Positions 1-8,829 of a DNA stretch of 64,000 nucleotides are shown here, one piece after another. The DNA is taken from the NCBI RefSeq assembly GCF_900452385.1, contig NZ_UGOA01000001.1, positions 1,435,501-1,499,500 on the forward strand. Reading direction: 5' to 3'. The DNA comes from Legionella donaldsonii (GTDB lineage Bacteria; Pseudomonadota; Gammaproteobacteria; Legionellales; Legionellaceae). The position numbers and the translations under genes were made by a program. The notes under the pieces are model-generated. The model did no database searches. It was not told where the DNA came from and worked only from the letters and a program-made list of their open reading frames with translations. Each line of letters begins with the position of its first letter. The first letter of the stretch is position 1.

Positions 1-2
1 CA

Positions 3-422
3 AGCTATTTCCCGGAAAAACGACCAGCGACGGGTAGAAAAGTCTTTATTTTTGACCCGAAAGCGACCGCTTGGGCTGCCTATGATGCGCAAGGTAATCG
101 CGTTAAAACAGGAAGTGCCTCTGGGGGTAAAGACTATTGTGAAGACGTTGGGCGAGGATGCCGTACAGTCACTGGAACTTTCAGGGTTTATTCCAAGAAA
201 GGAGAGGAGTGTACTTCCAGCATTTACCCAATTGAAACGGGCGGTGGTGCGAGAATGCCTTATTGTATGCATTTCAATGGCGGTTATTCTATTCATGCTG
301 CTTATGAAGTGCCTAACTATAATGCCAGCCATGGTTGCATAAGAGTTTTACCAGGCGCTGCAAAATGGTTGAATCAGGAGTTTATGGATGTTGGTTCAAC
401 CGTGATTGTGAAGCCCTATTGA
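3..422 (+). CDS. L,D-transpeptidase (YkuD family), C-terminal part
   Basis: The open frame enters from the left edge and ends at the TGA at 420-422, giving 139 residues. The end carries the YkuD active-site pattern: a His in SIHAAYEVP followed by NASHGCIRV, with the catalytic Cys in SHGCIR. Enzymes of this family make 3-3 peptidoglycan crosslinks or attach proteins to peptidoglycan in the periplasm. The start and any signal peptide lie outside the window. Several Cys residues precede the catalytic one, which would suit a disulfide-stabilised periplasmic protein. It resembles the Legionella EnhA-type group, but that link is from memory. Confidence 0.85.
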   Translation, partial: SYFPEKRPATGRKVFIFDPKATAWAAYDAQGNRVKTGSASGGKDYCEDVGRGCRTVTGTFRVYSKKGEECTSSIYPIETGGGARMPYCMHFNGGYSIHAAYEVPNYNASHGCIRVLPGAAKWLNQEFMDVGSTVIVKPY

Positions 423-433
423 TCAAAGTAATA

Positions 434-456
434 CAACCCGCTTTAAAAGCGGGTTG
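434..456. terminator. Bidirectional terminator between L,D-transpeptidase and gatB
   Basis: An 11-bp perfect inverted repeat (caacccgcttt / aaagcgggttg) lies between two convergent genes. On the plus side it is followed by a short T-rich stretch; on the minus side by TATTACTTT. It probably serves both genes. Confidence 0.75.
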
Positions 457-460
457 TCGT

Positions 461-1900
461 TTAGTTATCTTGCGACAGGTAAGTTTTTAGCAAACGATTA
501 ATTTGCTCAGGACTAGCCTGTCCTTTAGTTTGTTTCATCACTTGACCAACAAAAAACGCCAGTAATTTTTCTTTACCAGCACGGTAATCTGCTGCTTGTT
601 GAGGATATTGCTGAACGATTGTCTGAACAAGTGCTTCAAGCTGGTTGTTACCAACTTGCTCGTAACCTTCTTTCTTAATGATGTCTTCAACACTGCCTTC
701 GCCCGCCCATAATTTGGCAAAAATTTCCTTGGCTATTTTGCCTGATATTTTTTGCTCATGAAGATGATTTAGCAAAGAAGCCAGGGACTGTGCAGAAACG
801 GGTGGATTATCAAAATCAAGATTTGTTTCATTAAGTGCGGCTGCATAATTACCTTTAAGCCAATTAATAATGGTTTTTTCATCTGCATGACAGAGTTGTT
901 TTACCGTGTGGAAAAAATGGTAGGTGGTTGGGGTGGATAGTAAAAAATAAATATCATCCGGATGTAGTGATTTATTTTGTCTTAGCGTTTGTTTAATTTG
1001 TTCAGGCAAAGGGGGCATTCTTTGCTTCATTTCCGCCAGATTTTTAGCTGTTATATGAATTGGCAATAAATCGGGATCAGGGAAATAACGATAATCGTTT
1101 TCATTTTCTTTTGATCTTAAAACTTGCGTAGTCTCTGTGGTTGGACAATAAAGTCTTGTTTCTTGTTGAACTGCTTGCCCACTCTCGAGTAAATCCTGAT
1201 GCCTGGCTTGTTCGTAGGCAATTGCTTTCTCGATGAAGCGGAAAGAATTAAGATTTTTTAGTTCTGTGCGGGTACCAAGCTTGTTTGAACCAGCAGGTTT
1301 GAGAGAAATATTCACATCGCAGCGAAAAGAACCTTCCTGCATATTGCCGTCACAAATTCCTAGAAAGCGAACTAACTGATGCAGGGCTTTAAGGTAATTC
1401 ACTGCTTCTTCCGCAGAGAAAAGACAGGGAGTGGTTACAATTTCCAACAGCGGGATACCCGCGCGATTCAGATCGATCCCGGTATACTGCAGGTGAGCGT
1501 CGTGCAGTGATTTACCCGCATCTTCCTCCAGATGAGCCCTGACTATAGTCACTTTTTTCGTACTTCCATCATTCATTTCGACAAGCAGAGAACCATTACT
1601 AACAATAGGGCGTTGGAATTGGCTTATTTGATAACCTTTGGGTAAATCCGGATAAAAATAATTCTTTCGTTCAAAATAGGAGTGATCATTGATTTCAGCA
1701 TTAATAGCCAAGCCGAACTGAATAGCCATTTCCACTGCTTTCTGATTCAGCACAGGTAAAATGCCAGGTAAACCAGCATCAATAAAACAGGTTTGTGAAT
1801 TAGGTTGCGCGCCAAAACGGGTTGCCGCACCTGAAAAAAGTTTCGATTGCGTTTTTAATTGCGCATGAACCTCAAGACCAATAACAGTATCCCATGCCAT
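461..1900 (-). CDS. gatB: Aspartyl/glutamyl-tRNA amidotransferase subunit B
   Basis: GatB is the kinase/transamidase subunit that turns Asp-tRNA(Asn) or Glu-tRNA(Gln) into the amidated form. The N-terminus has WDTVIGLEVHAQL, and DLPKGYQISQ and NRAGIPLLEIVT follow, all typical of the GatB catalytic domain. The C-terminal 150 residues are the helical YqeY-like tail that binds tRNA. I chose the ATG at 1900 (MAWDTV, 479 aa) because AAAGGGTGA lies just upstream of it; the in-frame GTG at 1909 would add three residues and lies inside that signal. The gene is the last of gatC-gatA-gatB and its ribosome site overlaps the gatA stop. Confidence 0.96.
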   Translation of the reverse strand: MAWDTVIGLEVHAQLKTQSKLFSGAATRFGAQPNSQTCFIDAGLPGILPVLNQKAVEMAIQFGLAINAEINDHSYFERKNYFYPDLPKGYQISQFQRPIVSNGSLLVEMNDGSTKKVTIVRAHLEEDAGKSLHDAHLQYTGIDLNRAGIPLLEIVTTPCLFSAEEAVNYLKALHQLVRFLGICDGNMQEGSFRCDVNISLKPAGSNKLGTRTELKNLNSFRFIEKAIAYEQARHQDLLESGQAVQQETRLYCPTTETTQVLRSKENENDYRYFPDPDLLPIHITAKNLAEMKQRMPPLPEQIKQTLRQNKSLHPDDIYFLLSTPTTYHFFHTVKQLCHADEKTIINWLKGNYAAALNETNLDFDNPPVSAQSLASLLNHLHEQKISGKIAKEIFAKLWAGEGSVEDIIKKEGYEQVGNNQLEALVQTIVQQYPQQAADYRAGKEKLLAFFVGQVMKQTKGQASPEQINRLLKTYLSQDN

Positions 1901-1905
1901 AAATA

Positions 1906-3354
1906 TCACCCTTTATAGGTTGGTCTGGCTTGGTGCCAGTTGGTGTCTTGTTGATAAAAATAAGCAAGATTGAGTAATTGTGCCTCGCTAAAATGGTTGC
2001 CGATTAATTGCATACCAATAGGTAAACCCCTGCTGAACCCTGCAGGAATAGAAAGGGCGGGGAGACCAGCCAAATTCACTGCTACCGTAAATACATCGGC
2101 CAGATAGTTTTGTATCGGATCAGTTTTTTCACCTAGCTTAAAAGCGCAAGTCGGTGTGGTAGGGCCAAGTATGACATCAACCTGGCGTAAAACGTCTTGT
2201 AATTCATTTTGAATTAAACGCCTGATTTTTAGAGCCTGCAGGTAATAATCGTCAAAATAGCCTGAGGATAAGACATGGGTACCCGTAAGGATACGGCGTT
2301 TAACTTCCCTACCAAATCCTTCACTTCGAGAGTTCGTAATTAACTCTTTTAAGCTATTGCCTTTACTGCTACGGTAGCCAAAGCGTATACCATCATAGCG
2401 TGACAGATTCGAGGATGCTTCTGCGCAGGCAATGACATAATAGCAAGGCACCCATAAAGGTTGCAGTGTTAAATCAAGTTGCACAATTTCTGCGCCTGCA
2501 TATTGCAATAGTTTGACGGCATCACGTATGGCTTGTTGAATATCAGCTTCAACTTCTTTCTGGAAAAAACAGGAGGGTAAACCTATGCGTAATCCTTTTA
2601 TAGGTTGGTTCAAGGCTGCAGAAAAATCAGGAATCTTGCAGGAGACTGAAGTGGAATCATTCGCATCGAAACCTGCCATTGCTTGTAAAACCAAGGCTAA
2701 TTCTTCCGCACTGTTAGCCATTGGCCCTGCCTGATCTAGGCTTGAGGCATAAGCTACCATACCGAACCGGGAGACTAGGCCATAGGTCGGTTTAATCCCC
2801 GAAATACCACAAAAAGCAGCAGGTTGCCTGATAGAGCCACCAGTATCAGAGCCGGTTGCAAAGGGGATAAGGCGTGCCGCAACAGCCGCTGCAGAACCAC
2901 CCGAAGAGCCGCCAGGTACTCGTTCAAGATCCCAGGGATTTTTTACTGCACCAAAATAACTGTTTTCATTGGTAGACCCCATGGCAAACTCATCCATATT
3001 GGTTTTACCTAAAACAACAACACCTTCGGCTTCCAGTTTTGAAACAATGGTAGCCTGATAGGGGGCATGGAAATTGGCCAGCATCTTTGATCCGCAGGTA
3101 GTGGGCAATGATTGCGTACAGAAGATATCTTTATGTGCTATAGGGATGCCAGTCAGTAACTTGGCTTTCCCAGCTTGTAATTGTTTATCCGCTTTAGCTG
3201 CACAGTTAAGAGCAGCTTCTTCGTCAATACTAATAAAACTATTGAGTTCTTGGTGTTGTCGAATCCGATTCAAATAATGTTGGGTTAACTCAGTGCTTGA
3301 GAATTCACGTCGTTGTAAACCAAGAATTAATTCACGTAAAGAATGCTTGTGCAT
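1906..3354 (-). CDS. gatA: Aspartyl/glutamyl-tRNA amidotransferase subunit A
   Basis: GatA is the glutaminase subunit of GatCAB and belongs to the amidase-signature family. At 482 residues it is full length. The Ser-cisSer-Lys triad is visible: Lys75 in IAHKDIF, Ser150 in the glycine-serine stretch [11 protein letters not shown], and Ser174 in [11 protein letters not shown]. It begins with ATG just downstream of gatC (4-nt gap) and its TGA stop sits immediately before the gatB start, so the three genes are translated as a unit. The complex supplies amidated tRNA where a direct Asn or Gln tRNA synthetase is missing. Confidence 0.97.
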   Translation of the reverse strand: MHKHSLRELILGLQRREFSSTELTQHYLNRIRQHQELNSFISIDEEAALNCAAKADKQLQAGKAKLLTGIPIAHKDIFCTQSLPTTCGSKMLANFHAPYQATIVSKLEAEGVVVLGKTNMDEFAMGSTNENSYFGAVKNPWDLERVPGGSSGGSAAAVAARLIPFATGSDTGGSIRQPAAFCGISGIKPTYGLVSRFGMVAYASSLDQAGPMANSAEELALVLQAMAGFDANDSTSVSCKIPDFSAALNQPIKGLRIGLPSCFFQKEVEADIQQAIRDAVKLLQYAGAEIVQLDLTLQPLWVPCYYVIACAEASSNLSRYDGIRFGYRSSKGNSLKELITNSRSEGFGREVKRRILTGTHVLSSGYFDDYYLQALKIRRLIQNELQDVLRQVDVILGPTTPTCAFKLGEKTDPIQNYLADVFTVAVNLAGLPALSIPAGFSRGLPIGMQLIGNHFSEAQLLNLAYFYQQDTNWHQARPTYKG

Positions 3355-3358
3355 AAGC

Positions 3359-3655
3359 TTATTGTCCTGAGTCGATTACTTTGGGAACGAGATACAAATC
3401 ATCCTCAAACAGTGGTGCAATTTCTGCCAATTGCTGACGGCAATCTTCCTCACTGATTGCATCCTCTCTCAGTCGCTGGTGTAAATCAAAAGGGTGAAAA
3501 AGGGGCGCTATGCCCGTTGTTTGGATTTGGCGTAACTGTTCGACAAAATCCATAATCGCACCAACTTCTTCAGCGAGTTGTGTGTCCTCACCAGCCTCCG
3601 GATCGAGGTAAGCAAGTTGTGCAATATTTTCTAAATCAGTTTTTTTAAACATCAT
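3359..3655 (-). CDS. gatC: Aspartyl/glutamyl-tRNA amidotransferase subunit C
   Basis: This 98-residue protein is the small GatC subunit that wraps around and stabilises GatA. It has the family's N-terminal helix ([10 protein letters not shown]), the acidic middle and the LREDAISE segment. Two consecutive ATG codons are possible starts; the longer is given. It is the first gene of gatCAB and follows a good sigma-70 promoter by about 17 nt. Confidence 0.95.
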   Translation of the reverse strand: MMFKKTDLENIAQLAYLDPEAGEDTQLAEEVGAIMDFVEQLRQIQTTGIAPLFHPFDLHQRLREDAISEEDCRQQLAEIAPLFEDDLYLVPKVIDSGQ

Positions 3656-3678
3656 TTTTCCCGCAAGAGTGAAAAAAA

Positions 3679-3706
3679 ATTATACCCTGCTGCTCACAAG
3701 ATACAA
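3679..3706 (-). promoter_or_regulatory. gatCAB promoter
   Basis: On the minus strand, -35 TTGTAT and a perfect -10 TATAAT are separated by 16 bp. The predicted start is around 3672, giving a very short leader before gatC. Confidence 0.65.
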
Positions 3707-3869
3707 TCCCCTTCCTACGGAGTTTTTCCTGTAACAAATGCTTGGTACCAGCTTCCAGTGATAACCGCCGATTTACTTGGTTAGAGGTGTCGACTTTTAC
3801 CCCTGAATACAGGCTGCTTTTCTTTGGAAGCCGTGAAGCTGCCTGATGAGTTGGATTCCTCGTTATTTC

Positions 3870-3897
3870 TTGCAGAGGCTGGGTTTTAAAGTAGAAT
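3870..3897 (+). promoter_or_regulatory. Promoter of fused anthranilate synthase gene
   Basis: TTGCAG (3870-3875) and TAGAAT (3892-3897) are 16 bp apart and about 40 bp before the start codon. The leader is too short for a trp-type attenuator and contains no tandem Trp codons. The rest of the gatC-trpEG gap (about 3707-3869) holds nothing I recognise. Confidence 0.5.
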
Positions 3898-3939
3898 GGA
3901 TGGAACCTATTATTGTTTTTTTGATTGAGTGTATTAGCG

Positions 3940-6084
3940 ATGTTACAACAGGTAAAAACCACGGGTGGAATTCATATCGAGTATGAAGAGCATACTTTGG
4001 CCTATGAAAATGCTATTGAGCCACTTCTCGAGCGGCTTGATACGCATCGAGGGGCATTATTTGCCTCGAGTTTTGAATACCCCGGACGTTATACCTGTTG
4101 GGATATCGGTTTTTATAACCCGCCCCTGGCAGTCACATGTAAAGTAGACGAAATTTGTTTGGAGGCTTTGAACAAGCGCGGTGAAATTTTATTGGCGATG
4201 ATTTTACCTTTACTGCAAGCAAGCAAGGAATTAATAATTTCTGAGCAATCCCTGCAATGTTGCATACTCAAGGTGCAAGGAACGCAACAAATTTTTAGTG
4301 AGGAAGAGCGGAGTCATCAGCCTTCCATATTCACAGTATTGCGTCAGCTAATCGCTTTTTTTAAATCGGATGAACCTTATTTAGGTTTGTATGGTGCTTT
4401 TGGTTATGATTTGATTTTTCAATTTGAAAAATTGGAGCAGCATAAAGAACGTTCGCCCGAACAGCGGGAAATGGTTTTGTATCTTCCTGATGAAATTTAT
4501 GTAGTTAATCATCGCAAAGAAATTGCTTTTATTCGCCGTTATGATTTTCAATACCAGGGAAAGTCTACTCAGTCTCTGCCGCGAGAAGGCGAGTTTAAGT
4601 CTTATGAGCCTAAGTTTAAACCGGAAAAAGAGTGTGATCATGCGCCTGGTGAATACGCGAAACTGGTGGAGATCGCCAAGGAACGTTTTGCTCGTGGTGA
4701 TCTTTTTGAAGTGGTTCCCAGTCAAACTTTTTATGCCCATTGTTCGGAACAACCTTCGGCGATTTTTACCCGTATGCGTCGCATTAATCCATCGCCTTAT
4801 GGTTTTTTCCTTAATTTAGGTAAGGATGAATATTTAGTTGGTGCTTCCCCTGAAATGTATGTGCGCGTACAAGGCAGACGTGTCGAAACCTGTCCGATTT
4901 CAGGCACTATCAAGCGCGGGGCTGACGCGATAGAGGATGCTCACAATATCCAGCTTTTGCTGGATTCAGAGAAAGAAGCATCCGAACTGACAATGTGCAC
5001 TGATGTTGATAGAAATGATAAGTCAAGAATTTGCGAAGCAGGGAGTGTTCGTGTTGTAGGACGTCGTCAAATCGAAATGTATTCCCGTTTGATTCATACG
5101 GTTGATCATGTGGAAGGAATTTTGCGGCCGGATTTTGATGCTGTGGATGCTTTTTTAACACATATGTGGGTAGTGACTGTGACTGGGGCTCCCAAACTAT
5201 GGGCAATGAATTTCATTGAGCAATACGAGAAATCACCACGTAGATGGTATGCCGGTGCTGTAGGTTGGTTGGGTTTTAATGGGAATTTAAATACAGGACT
5301 TGTATTAAGAACGATGCGTATTCAACAGGGAATAGCTGAAATTCGTGTAGGAGCAACTTTACTTTATGATTCAGAACCAAAGGCTGAAGAACAGGAAACA
5401 AGATTAAAAGCCTCTGCGTTCTTGGATATTTTGCAAAAGCCTCATGCTAAGGTCGGACTGACTAGTTCAATACCGCAAAATGGGGTTGGTAAACGCGTAT
5501 TACTGATTGATCATCAAGATTCTTTTGTTCATACCCTGGCTAATTATGTTCGTCAGACTGGGGCGGAAGTTTTGACTGTTCGCAGCGAATATGCTCAGGA
5601 TTATTTGCAAAAACAAAATTTTGATCTGGTTCTTCTTTCTCCTGGTCCTGGAAAGCCGGTCGATTTTAAGTTAGACCAGACTATTACAGCAGTACTTGAA
5701 CGTCAGATCCCTTTGTTTGGCGTCTGTTTGGGGTTACAAGGCATCGTGGAATATTTTGGTGGTAAACTGGGTATTTTGACTTACCCGATGCATGGCAAGG
5801 CCTCTGAAATTGATGTTAAAGATGAAACCGGATTATTTGCGGGCTTAGGTACTTCTTTTACTGCAGGGAGATATCATTCACTCTACGCAATACTTGAGCA
5901 AGTCCCGGAAGAATTGCGGGTAACAGCCTTGAGTCGTGACGGTATTGTTATGGCAGTGTCTCATAAAACACTCCCTGTGCATGCTGTGCAGTTTCATCCG
6001 GAAACCATTCTGTCTATGCCTAATCAAGCTGGCTTACGCATTATAGGGAATTTAATGAACATGGTGAGGGGCAATGCGCGATAA
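3940..6084 (+). CDS. trpEG: Anthranilate synthase, fused TrpE-TrpG
   Basis: One polypeptide of 714 residues joins the chorismate-binding synthase and the glutamine amidotransferase for the first step of tryptophan synthesis. The synthase half shows INPSPYGFFLNL, ETCPISGTIKRG, TMCTDVDRNDKSR and VTGAPKLWAMN. The amidotransferase half begins near RVLLIDHQDSFVHTL and has the Cys nucleophile in FGVCLGLQ (residue 596) and the partner His-Glu in QFHPETI. The ATG at 3940 is preferred; an upstream TTG at 3925 would add five residues. The fused form is like the rhizobial TrpE(G) type; PhzE-type enzymes are also fused, but no phenazine genes are nearby. It overlaps the chloride transporter gene by 11 nt. 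Confidence 0.9.
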   Translation: MLQQVKTTGGIHIEYEEHTLAYENAIEPLLERLDTHRGALFASSFEYPGRYTCWDIGFYNPPLAVTCKVDEICLEALNKRGEILLAMILPLLQASKELIISEQSLQCCILKVQGTQQIFSEEERSHQPSIFTVLRQLIAFFKSDEPYLGLYGAFGYDLIFQFEKLEQHKERSPEQREMVLYLPDEIYVVNHRKEIAFIRRYDFQYQGKSTQSLPREGEFKSYEPKFKPEKECDHAPGEYAKLVEIAKERFARGDLFEVVPSQTFYAHCSEQPSAIFTRMRRINPSPYGFFLNLGKDEYLVGASPEMYVRVQGRRVETCPISGTIKRGADAIEDAHNIQLLLDSEKEASELTMCTDVDRNDKSRICEAGSVRVVGRRQIEMYSRLIHTVDHVEGILRPDFDAVDAFLTHMWVVTVTGAPKLWAMNFIEQYEKSPRRWYAGAVGWLGFNGNLNTGLVLRTMRIQQGIAEIRVGATLLYDSEPKAEEQETRLKASAFLDILQKPHAKVGLTSSIPQNGVGKRVLLIDHQDSFVHTLANYVRQTGAEVLTVRSEYAQDYLQKQNFDLVLLSPGPGKPVDFKLDQTITAVLERQIPLFGVCLGLQGIVEYFGGKLGILTYPMHGKASEIDVKDETGLFAGLGTSFTAGRYHSLYAILEQVPEELRVTALSRDGIVMAVSHKTLPVHAVQFHPETILSMPNQAGLRIIGNLMNMVRGNAR

Positions 6085-7363
6085 AGTTTTAGTCATTTAT
6101 GCAACAGCGATCTTATTAGGAATTCTGACAGGTCTGGCTGGCTCTTTTTTTCAAATAGCGATTTCTTATGGCAATCAGTTACTTGAAGCGTTCTTCCGTG
6201 TCACTTCGGCTCAAGGCTGGCCAGTTTGGATCGTTTCGGCACTGGTTTCCATGATGTTGGTTTTTGTTGCCTGGTTTTTAGTAAGAGGTTTTGCACCAGA
6301 AGCATCCGGCAGTGGCGTGCAGGAAATCGAAGGAACTTTATTGCATGAGCGTGAAATTTTTTGGCGCCGATTATTGCCGGTGAAATTCATTGGTGGAGTG
6401 ATGGCAATTTGTGCAAAAATGGTTGTGGGTCGCGAAGGGCCAACTATCCAAATGGGCGGGAATCTTGGCGCTATGTTGGGAGATTATTTGCGCCTTTCCC
6501 GTGAACGCTGTGATACATTAATTGCAGCTGGTGCTGCAGCAGGGTTGGCAACTGCTTTTAATGCCCCCCTGGCTGGTGTACTTTTTGTGCTGGAAGAAAT
6601 GCGCAGTCAATTTAATTTTTCGTTTACCAATTTTAAAACAGTAGCTATTTGTTGTGTGATAGCCACTATAACCTTGCATTGTATTATTGGTTCGCAACCA
6701 GCAATCGCGATGGATATTTTTACCTTACCCAGCCTGCAATCATTATGGTTCTTTTTTATTTTTGGTATCGTTGTGGGCTTTGTCGGCTTACTATTTAATA
6801 TAGTATTGATGAAGACGTTGTCTTTAACCGATAGATTAACATTTAACACACGGGTTGTTTACGTGCTGTTCATAGGATTGTTTGTCGGTTATCTTGCTTA
6901 TGCTTACCCGCAAACAGTAGGTGGCGGCTACGATATTATTGAACGTTCTCTAACCTTATCACCACCGTTCTCAGCCTTGTTAATATTATTTGTTATTAGG
7001 TTTTTTACCACCATGCTTTGCTATTCATCGAGCGTGCCAGGGGGCATTTTTGCTCCTATGCTTGCCTTGGGGACCTTACTTGGTGTTGCTGCATCCTACC
7101 TGTTTGAAGCATTCAGCCATGATGCGACTATCCATCCAGGGATGTTTGCTGTAGCTGGAATGGGTGCGTTATTTTCTGCAGCCGTCCGTGCACCGATTAC
7201 CGGTATTATTCTCGTGGTAGAAATGACGCAAAATTATTTATTGATATTACCATTAATGGTTTGTTGTCTGACTTCAACAACGGTAGTGCAATTGGCTGGT
7301 AATGAACCTATTTATACGCAGTTGCTACAACGCACTTTAAGGATGCAACGTAAGGACGGGTAA
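6074..7363 (+). CDS. clcA: CLC family chloride/proton antiporter
   Basis: This inner-membrane protein of 429 residues has about ten hydrophobic segments and the CLC selectivity motifs in order: GSGVQEIEG, GREGPTIQMGG and PGGIFAPMLALG. The gating glutamate is present (Glu121 in GREGP), and the LEEM segment contains the region of the internal proton glutamate, so exchange of two chlorides for one proton is more likely than a passive channel. No CBS domains follow, as in the short bacterial form. Its start lies inside the end of trpEG with AGGGG upstream, so it is probably co-transcribed, although the two have no obvious functional link. A role in acid resistance is plausible by analogy. Confidence 0.93.
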   Translation: MRDKVLVIYATAILLGILTGLAGSFFQIAISYGNQLLEAFFRVTSAQGWPVWIVSALVSMMLVFVAWFLVRGFAPEASGSGVQEIEGTLLHEREIFWRRLLPVKFIGGVMAICAKMVVGREGPTIQMGGNLGAMLGDYLRLSRERCDTLIAAGAAAGLATAFNAPLAGVLFVLEEMRSQFNFSFTNFKTVAICCVIATITLHCIIGSQPAIAMDIFTLPSLQSLWFFFIFGIVVGFVGLLFNIVLMKTLSLTDRLTFNTRVVYVLFIGLFVGYLAYAYPQTVGGGYDIIERSLTLSPPFSALLILFVIRFFTTMLCYSSSVPGGIFAPMLALGTLLGVAASYLFEAFSHDATIHPGMFAVAGMGALFSAAVRAPITGIILVVEMTQNYLLILPLMVCCLTSTTVVQLAGNEPIYTQLLQRTLRMQRKDG

Positions 7364-7472
7364 TATTTCTACTATCTTGGCGCTTATGGCACACAAGCTA
7401 GCGAACTAGTAATCCGTCCTTATTCCTGGCATATTATCGTTTAATTTTCTGTACTTCGCTGCTCCTATTAAA
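7361..7472. repeat. Rearranged copy of a ~97-bp palindromic repeat
   Basis: The stretch starts at the clcA stop codon with taatatttctactatcttgg and continues to acaagctagcgaactag (about 7392-7408), matching the left and right arms of the copies at 8638 and 30858 but with the middle missing. The missing middle seems displaced to 7440-7472, where the loop motif tgtacttcgctgctcc is bracketed by TTTAAT and ATTAAA. The rest of the gap to 7601 has a small hairpin (agcc-gaa-ggct) and no gene. Confidence 0.5.
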
Positions 7473-7601
7473 GAAACCAACATAGCTTGGCTGTTTTGGG
7501 GATCTTGGGTCAGGCGAGCTCTGGCTTATTGGGTAGCCTTGATGAAAGCCGAAGGCTGTAATCAGGGAGTTCTACCGCTTATCTTGGATGTTAGCCTCGC
7601 C

Positions 7602-8570
7602 TCAATCAAGACGCACAATGATCTTGCCAAAGTGGGCGTTATTTAACATGCGGGCATGGGCCGCTTCGATGTCTTCAAACTTGAATTCAGAATCGATTAC
7701 GGGAACGATATGCTTATTAAGTAGTGCTGTAGGCCATTGTTGCTGTACAGCTCTCCATAACATGGCCTTTTCATAAAGGGATTGGGAACGTAAAACAAAA
7801 CCATGAATCGCTAGCCGTTTTCTCATGAGAAGTGCTAAATCACATTCGGCCTTATGGCCATCCATGCAGGAAATCTGGATTAATTTTCCTTGTGGCTTCA
7901 AGAGTCTTAAGTGCTTGGGAAAATAGCTTCCGCCTATAAAATCAACAATGACATCGACTGACTCAGAGCCAAGGACTGCTTCAAAATCTTCTTGATTATA
8001 ATTAATAAGAGTCGATGCGCCTAAGTGTAGGGCTTTGTCCATTTTTTCTTGGCTACTGATGGTACTAATGACCTTGGCACCCAAATGGCTGGCCATTTGA
8101 ATTGCAATTGAAGAAATACCGCTGCTGGCTGCATGGATCAATAGGGTCTGTCCTTGCTTTAGTTGTCCAATTACAAAAATAGTGGCATGTGCCGTCATTA
8201 ACGATTCGGGGAGGGCTGCTGCATAACTAAAATCCCAGGGCTCTGGAATAATTGCAGCAAGATTTTGATGCACAGAACAATAGTCGGCATAACCTCCACC
8301 AGCTACTAAACCATAAACGCGGTCCCCTGTTTTAAATTTTTTCACAGCAGAACCGACCTCAACCACCTCACCTGCAACTTCCAACCCGGGAATGGTTGAT
8401 TCACCAGGTGGAGGTGGGTATTTGCCACGACGTTGCAGTAAATCAGCACGGTTTAAAGCGGTCGCTTTTACCTGTATTAAAATCTGTTCTTTGTCGTAGA
8501 TTGGCTTTGCTTCTTCTTTGATAAGTAAGCGGCTTTCAGGGCCTGGATTCTCTATGATTACGCAGCGCAT
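7602..8570 (-). CDS. NAD(P)H quinone oxidoreductase (zinc-independent MDR family)
   Basis: This 322-residue cytosolic enzyme belongs to the medium-chain dehydrogenase/reductase superfamily and most resembles the PIG3/TP53I3 type of quinone oxidoreductase. The N-terminal GroES-like part has ALNRADLLQRRGKYPPPPG and PGLEVAGEV. The Rossmann part begins near LIHAASSGISSIAIQMA, where the usual GGSGG-type turn is ASSGISS. There is no catalytic zinc Cys cluster. Such enzymes reduce quinones or enones with NADPH; the natural substrate cannot be told from sequence. It is transcribed alone, divergently from ugpA. Confidence 0.85.
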   Translation of the reverse strand: MRCVIIENPGPESRLLIKEEAKPIYDKEQILIQVKATALNRADLLQRRGKYPPPPGESTIPGLEVAGEVVEVGSAVKKFKTGDRVYGLVAGGGYADYCSVHQNLAAIIPEPWDFSYAAALPESLMTAHATIFVIGQLKQGQTLLIHAASSGISSIAIQMASHLGAKVISTISSQEKMDKALHLGASTLINYNQEDFEAVLGSESVDVIVDFIGGSYFPKHLRLLKPQGKLIQISCMDGHKAECDLALLMRKRLAIHGFVLRSQSLYEKAMLWRAVQQQWPTALLNKHIVPVIDSEFKFEDIEAAHARMLNNAHFGKIIVRLD

Positions 8571-8637
8571 AAGGGACTTTCTTATTGGCTAGTAGAAACA
8601 GTACTATAAAGCTTCTCAAAAACAGATTCTAGGGGCT

Positions 8638-8734
8638 GTTAACATTTCTACTATCCAGGCCGAAAAGCATTGATTTCCTGCGCTTCGCTGCTCGTAAATC
8701 AATGCGTTACGACTCAAGCTAGGGAAATGTTAAC
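8638..8734. repeat. 97-bp palindromic repeat, copy A
   Basis: The ends are the perfect inverted repeat gttaacattt / aaatgttaac. Inside is a second perfect stem, gcattgattt (8667-8676) with aaatcaatgc (8696-8705), around a loop containing gcgcttcgctgctc. It shares the arm motifs TTTCTACTATC and CAAGCTAG with copies at 7361 and 30858, but the inner stem is different. It sits between the divergent quinone oxidoreductase and ugpA genes. Confidence 0.8.
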
Positions 8735-8829
8735 AAACCCTGGTACTTACAATTTCTTGACTTATTAAGACTCGCAAAATGAAAAGTCTTCGTTATATAC
8801 TTGCGGATTAGCTAGTAATTTGGTGGCTG

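Noticed and set aside
3656..3939. A possible small RNA or attenuator between gatC and trpEG
   Set aside because: Both flanking promoters leave only short leaders, and there is no tandem Trp codon run or terminator-type hairpin.
3645..3962. A 105-codon minus-strand frame overlapping gatC upstream and the trpEG start
   Set aside because: It crosses the gatC promoter and the trpEG promoter, has no ribosome site and shows no recognisable domain.
8571..8829. A hidden ugpB gene between the quinone oxidoreductase and ugpA
   Set aside because: The gap is 260 bp and largely taken up by the palindromic repeat; no frame of useful length exists.
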